From Paulownia fortunei (lineage: Eukaryota; Streptophyta; Magnoliopsida; Lamiales; Paulowniaceae): a stretch of 64,000 nt of DNA. The position numbers and the translations under genes were made by a program. A model generated the notes under the pieces. That model did no database searches, was not told the DNA's origin, and was given only the letters and a program-made list of their open reading frames with translations. Of this stretch, positions 59,465-64,000 are shown in pieces; the stretch's first letter is position 1, and every line of letters starts with the position of its first letter. The DNA lies in NCBI GenBank assembly GCA_019321725.1, contig CM033116.1, forward strand, positions 5,080,642 to 5,144,641, written 5' to 3'.

Positions 59465-60682
59465 TTACATTTGTGCAGAATTTTGAGCTCTATTCCCCAT
59501 TTTGGTCAACGAATTCACAGCCGGTGTGTGGCCAACGAACAAGGCGACATGGCCCATGAGCTTGTCCTTTCGCGAAAACGTCGTTCCACACGAGCACTGC
59601 CACTTGAGATCACCGCAGTGCTTCTCGTGAGTCCGCAAATCCGACAGCACCGAGAACTGCTTCCTGTTGCACCTCTTGCACACGTACATTTTCGGGCAAT
59701 GGCTTCTCTTATAGTGATTCTTGACACAAATCATGGATTTCAGGGGCTGGAACTTGGCGTGGTTCTTGTTCCAGCGGCAGCCTTCGTGCGGGCACGAGTA
59801 TTTTCTCGGCGGCTTGGGGATGCCGCCGGTGTTTTCTCCACTCATATTGGCGGCATTATTTTTCATGGGGTTGCTCAGAGCAGCGCTGGACTTGTATTCG
59901 TCCCCGTGAGCCCTCATGTGCATTCGCAGATTCGCGTCCCGCTTAAACCCTTTGCCACAAACTTGGCAGTAGTGCGTGTACTTGGCTAATAAATCAGCAG
60001 CATCCAATTCAACAATATCGCAGTTCTTGGGAGAAATCCCTTCTGATCCTTCATATGTTTCTGTTTTCTGAGGCAACTCCCTCGCACAATTACCTTCAAT
60101 ACCATTACCAATAGCAACAATTGTACTCCGAGTACTGTTGTTATTATCATCGGTTGAGTTGCAATTGTTGTAACTGTCAGCATACCAGTGATCAACTGTG
60201 TCATGATGATTGGAAAAGAAGGCCGCCGAGGGCCCTCTTTCCACCACCGCACGGCTGCCACCCGATTGGGCTAGTTGGCCACCTGCGGCATCGGTTATCT
60301 TATTAGCCCTGTGGTGGTGCAACTCGAAGGTGTTGTTATTGTTGGTGGAAGGTGAGCCAAGAGCCATCTGCTGGCAAGCAAACATCATTGATGATGCTGT
60401 CACAATAATTTCTTGAATTAAGGTACCCATCGTTGGTATGGCTATGGCCGTTGACTCGGGCGGCTGGCCATGATCAGGCGACAAGAAAATACTCGCTAGT
60501 GATTGTACCTGGTGGACTTTATCTTTAAGAATTGAAAGATTGTAAAGGAAAGAGCTGGGGTGTGTGGCTGGAACCGAAGAATTTGCTTCAAGAGAGGAAG
60601 AAATTACTTCTTCATGAACTCCATATATTGGTATCCCTTGTGGCCCAATAGGGTAACAAGGAGTGGCCCCCGTGATCATCAT
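59465..60682 (-). CDS. C2H2 zinc-finger transcription factor of the STOP1/STOP2 type
   Basis: An intronless frame of 405 residues, starting at the first ATG of a double Met (60682). The N-terminal half is low-complexity with family-like segments ('[21 protein letters not shown]', '[20 protein letters not shown]', quoted in part). The C-terminal half has four C2H2/C2HC-type fingers: about 239-259 ([21 protein letters not shown]), 297-328 ([20 protein letters not shown]...), 335-356 ([22 protein letters not shown]) and 363-385 ([16 protein letters not shown]...). This order and the inserted '[23 protein letters not shown]' are diagnostic of the STOP1 group. STOP1 proteins are nuclear regulators of tolerance to low pH and aluminium. 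The shorter length (Arabidopsis STOP1 is about 499 residues) suits a STOP2-type member, but the assignment between the two is uncertain. A TATA-like CTATATATC lies about 145 bases upstream. Confidence 0.93.
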   Translation of the reverse strand: MMITGATPCYPIGPQGIPIYGVHEEVISSSLEANSSVPATHPSSFLYNLSILKDKVHQVQSLASIFLSPDHGQPPESTAIAIPTMGTLIQEIIVTASSMMFACQQMALGSPSTNNNNTFELHHHRANKITDAAGGQLAQSGGSRAVVERGPSAAFFSNHHDTVDHWYADSYNNCNSTDDNNNSTRSTIVAIGNGIEGNCARELPQKTETYEGSEGISPKNCDIVELDAADLLAKYTHYCQVCGKGFKRDANLRMHMRAHGDEYKSSAALSNPMKNNAANMSGENTGGIPKPPRKYSCPHEGCRWNKNHAKFQPLKSMICVKNHYKRSHCPKMYVCKRCNRKQFSVLSDLRTHEKHCGDLKWQCSCGTTFSRKDKLMGHVALFVGHTPAVNSLTKMGNRAQNSAQM

Positions 60683-60825
60683 GGAGAGGAAAAAAGGAAG
60701 CTTCTTGTTTTTCAATCCAATCTTCCTCTAAAGTGCCTCCCCCTTTTTTGGATTCTTCTTTTTGTGCTAAATCTGTTTCAAATCTTTTCCCTACAAAAAC
60801 CCTGCATATTTATGTATAGGAGAGT

Positions 60826-60834
60826 GATATATAG
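60826..60834 (-). promoter_or_regulatory. TATA-like box of the STOP-type gene
   Basis: CTATATATC on the minus strand, about 145 bases upstream of the start codon at 60682, followed by a pyrimidine-rich leader. The spacing implies a leader of roughly 110 bases. Confidence 0.45.
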
Positions 60835-61139
60835 GGAGGAAGGAGTAAAACAAATATGCTGAAACAGGCTGCTTTTAGCCTTCTAGTTGACATAGCAACA
60901 AACAAGAAAGTTTGGAGGGAGGATAGGGGAAGATAAAATTCTACCCGGTGTTCGTGCGCCCAGTCGTTGGATAAAGTTATAAAGCGCGTGTGTAAAAAAC
61001 GTGTGTTCGAACGCAATCCAACCTGCCATTTTGCCCTTGGCGTACAAACACCATGGTGTAGGAGAGGATTTCTTGAGGTGGCCAAGTCAACTTTTGAGCT
61101 TAAATCCATCACCACTTAAGACCTCCCTCAAATGCCACC

Positions 61140-64000
61140 GATCTCACATTTAGACAAACCCTTCACGAAGAAAGAGTTTTTGAGCTTTACCGGATAGGTT
61201 TTATTAATAATGATAATGTACAACCATTTACTTGTATAATTTTTTAATGTGCTTTATTCTTCTCCCAAGTTGGGGATTAATAAATGCTTATTTTATTTTA
61301 TTCAAACTCACTTTCTTTGGTATGATTTGTGGCGTCAACCATCACGCATGAAATGGGGTTGAAATTTTCAAAATTTCAAGAGGGTGTCATCTTGGCATAA
61401 AATATTGACCTTCTCCTGATTCATGAATACTCATGGTGTGTACACATCACTTACCCAAATTTTTAAATCTTTGTTGAGAATCTAGTTTCCTAAGACTTTT
61501 TGATTGGTTATTTTTTGTGTGCAATAACATATAATAACTATTTATAATTAAATATTTTGCAATTCTTTCTCATAATATACTTTTTACAAAATTATAACTC
61601 TATTTGTTACAATATAAAGTCAAACGGTTTAATATTTGAATTAATTTTTTATATTTGAATTATAAATCTTAATATTCGTTATATAACATTATTCAACCAG
61701 ATTTTATAAAAAATAATCAAATTATTTATTATGGTACTTAAAAAATAATCAACTTAACTTATTAATAGCATCAACGGAATAGCTAGGATGCTAGCTCCCT
61801 TCGTTCGTGCCCCTCACACAAGAAACACCCCTAGATTGATTAAAATCAGTATCCTATGATAGGAACAACATCAATGAATCTGTAATATTTTGATGGAGGG
61901 AGTATGATTCATGATCGTGAATCAAAAAAATGTTGTCTGATCCTATTTTTGAAACTTCTCTTGATGTGTTTTGTGGTTAGTAGATTTGGAGGCTGCTAGC
62001 AGTTCTTAATGATTGAATTAAAATGAATTTACTGATAAAAACAATTTTGAATCTTACTTAAATAAAAAAAAAAAAAACTATTGATGGGAGTGTTGGTAGA
62101 GCACAACCCTCAAACAACTGGGAAACGTGCATTCTCACACGTTGAGACAAAAATCCGTTCCAAAACAAAGAAATGAACTCCCTTAGATCGGCCTTTCCCC
62201 TCATCCGAATTTTCCATTTAAATGCTCTAACCCCATGATCCTTATTAGTGTCCAAATCAACGTGCTTAAATCTGCCAATCTGTTACCCATGAAGACCGTC
62301 GAGATTTTTTTTTTCTATGTTTCATTTGTTATTATACATAATAAATGCATATCAAGCGTATTAAATATTTTTTTAATATTCATTTGACATAAATTATATA
62401 TGCTTGACGTATATTTATAAAGTGTAATACGAAATGAAATATTAAATTATAATAGAAAATTTGAAGTAATAGAAAATTTGAAGTGCCGTGAACCTACCTA
62501 TCTCTATGGTCATTTTATTCAAGGGGAACGTAGAATTCACACCAATCGAGATCAATGAGCATAGCGTTTTCAAGAAAGACATTTAAGAATCATATGGCTA
62601 TTTTTGGTTTTGTTTGGTGTGTTTTGAGAAAAATATTTTGAAAAATGTGTTTTAGGAAAATGTAGTATGGTTTTATTTTGGAAATTATTGATTTTGCGTG
62701 TGTTTTGTTTAAGAATAAGTAGATTTTTATCAAACGGTCCAGAGGACATGTTTTTATGTGGTTGAAGAACATAAGGAATCATAATTCTGTAATTACTGAT
62801 TTTATATTTGATTAGGGATAAATCTAATCCTATATATATATATATATATACTTCAATCTTGGGAATTACAAGATGCCCTCATGAAAGGATTAATAGTTGC
62901 ATGCTGACTTTAGGATGATCAGGCTGTATGAAATAAAGTTGTTAACAGTTGCAATTGAGACAGGTAATTCTCATGTTAGCAAAATTAATAATTCCATTAT
63001 TACAAGAATCTAAACTTGGAGAGGTTCTTTGCTATCTTTAATTTCCCAATCGGGGGAGAGAGGAACATATATCTTGCATGCGCATAAAAGAACATTTTTT
63101 TTTTTACGCAAGATTTTTTTTAATTTGAAATAAAGTCACACTATTATGGATGAGGACTAAGACACTTATCCCCAATTTGTAGATATCACTCAAAACAATA
63201 GTACATGATTTTTTGACACGATAATTTGCTCTTAATATAATTAAATGACTAATTTATGATTTTTAAAGTAAGCCCTCTATTAATTTGTAATTTTAAATAT
63301 TTACTAAGAAAGAGTTTCTCATCCATATACAAGAATGGGATAATTCTTTATCATATAAAATTTTGGCTAACTTTTTAGACTTAATTTTTTTTTTGAATTT
63401 TCTTAAAGGAAAATTTGAATGGAGTAAAAGGAAATTGAAGGAAGAATTATTATTTTTTCATTCTTTTTAATTTCCAAAGTGAAGACACAGAAGCTGGCGT
63501 AATCATTGAAACGATTTTTTTTATATATATATATAAACCTTAGACAAGTAATCCAACAGCAAGTTCATGTAAATGATGTGATATGGTACTTATATAATAA
63601 TAATTGTGGTTGTCAATTCTAAGACAGCATCTACCTGCGATTATGCGAACAATTTTACTGTTATTTATTGAAGGGGTCACCATTTTGTTACCAACTATCG
63701 TGAATGGGAAATGGATTCGCCAAACTTCTTTGTCATGACCTTTTTTATATTATGCAATTTTATCTTGAAATTATAGATTATTTTTATAAAAATTTCGAAC
63801 TTGATTCGTTCCTCTTCTACGATATTCTTGAAAAAAAATGAGTTGTTAAATTCATATGATATACTGAAATGTAAAAACAATGACAAAATATGGTGTATTT
63901 ATTCTTCTTCATCAATTTATTTTTTCTTAGAGTCGTTAGAAATCACATAATATTAAATTTTAAATAAAAAATTGAAGTGAGATGTGTATCTCAAAATAAA
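61140..64000. other. AT-rich spacer to the window end
   Basis: No coding sequence recognised. A (TA)n run lies at 62829-62850. About 62600-62730 contains 'tttggttttgtttggtgtg' and 'aaaatattttgaaaaatg', resembling one half of the Tourist-type MITEs at 45.5 and 50.6 kb. All frames here are short and without recognisable domains. Confidence 0.45.

Noticed and set aside
1..64000. tRNA, rRNA, organellar insertion or CRISPR-like arrays
   Set aside because: No cloverleaf with A/B boxes, rRNA-like tract, plastid gene or regularly spaced identical repeats was seen by eye. A tRNAscan or organelle BLAST would be decisive.

Overview
The window is nuclear DNA from a flowering plant, most likely a eudicot. 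It is very AT-rich, its genes are compact or intron-split with standard GT-AG junctions, and the recognisable proteins are plant-specific (an IDM1-type PHD/acetyltransferase, a GeBP-like factor, a STOP1/STOP2-type zinc finger, an NDR1/HIN1-like protein). I cannot fix the family or species from sequence alone.

Layout. 1-9.6 kb: one intronless NHL (LEA_2) gene on the minus strand at 3.7-4.3 kb, two hAT-type MITEs, two weak LTR-like remnants and a possible short transcript near 7.5-8.1 kb. 9.6-25.1 kb: a repeat-dense block with two copies of a long-inverted-repeat element carrying a C/T-rich core, a ~1.3 kb degenerate element with a tandem array, and a foldback element (14625-18216) whose right arm is split by a 2.6 kb hAT-like element. 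18.8-29.5 kb: little coding sequence, with some promoter- and exon-like fragments. 29.55-35.70 kb: an 18-exon IDM1-like gene that carries an apparent 1-nt deletion in its acetyltransferase domain. 38.57-39.56 kb: a three-exon CKS1 gene with E2F-like sites upstream. 41.07-41.66 kb: an intronless GeBP-like gene, minus strand. 43.38-51.28 kb: a tandem segmental duplication. Copy 1 holds an intact histone H2B gene. Copy 2 holds an H2B pseudogene, split near its start codon by a ~1.96 kb insertion and eroded elsewhere. 51.4-58.6 kb: a foldback element with a C-rich and G-rich core, LTR-retrotransposon leader/gag remnants and MITE-like DNA. 59.47-60.68 kb: an intronless four-zinc-finger STOP-type transcription factor, minus strand. 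The remainder is AT-rich intergenic DNA.

The genes do not form a pathway. Three of them (IDM1-like, H2B, GeBP-like) are chromatin or transcription proteins, and CKS1 and H2B are both cell-cycle expressed in plants, but nothing in the sequence suggests a functional cluster. The most noteworthy points are the GNAT frameshift, the insertion-split H2B duplicate, and the nested transposon structures whose boundaries and target duplications can be read directly. I found no tRNA, rRNA, CRISPR array or convincing new biological system.
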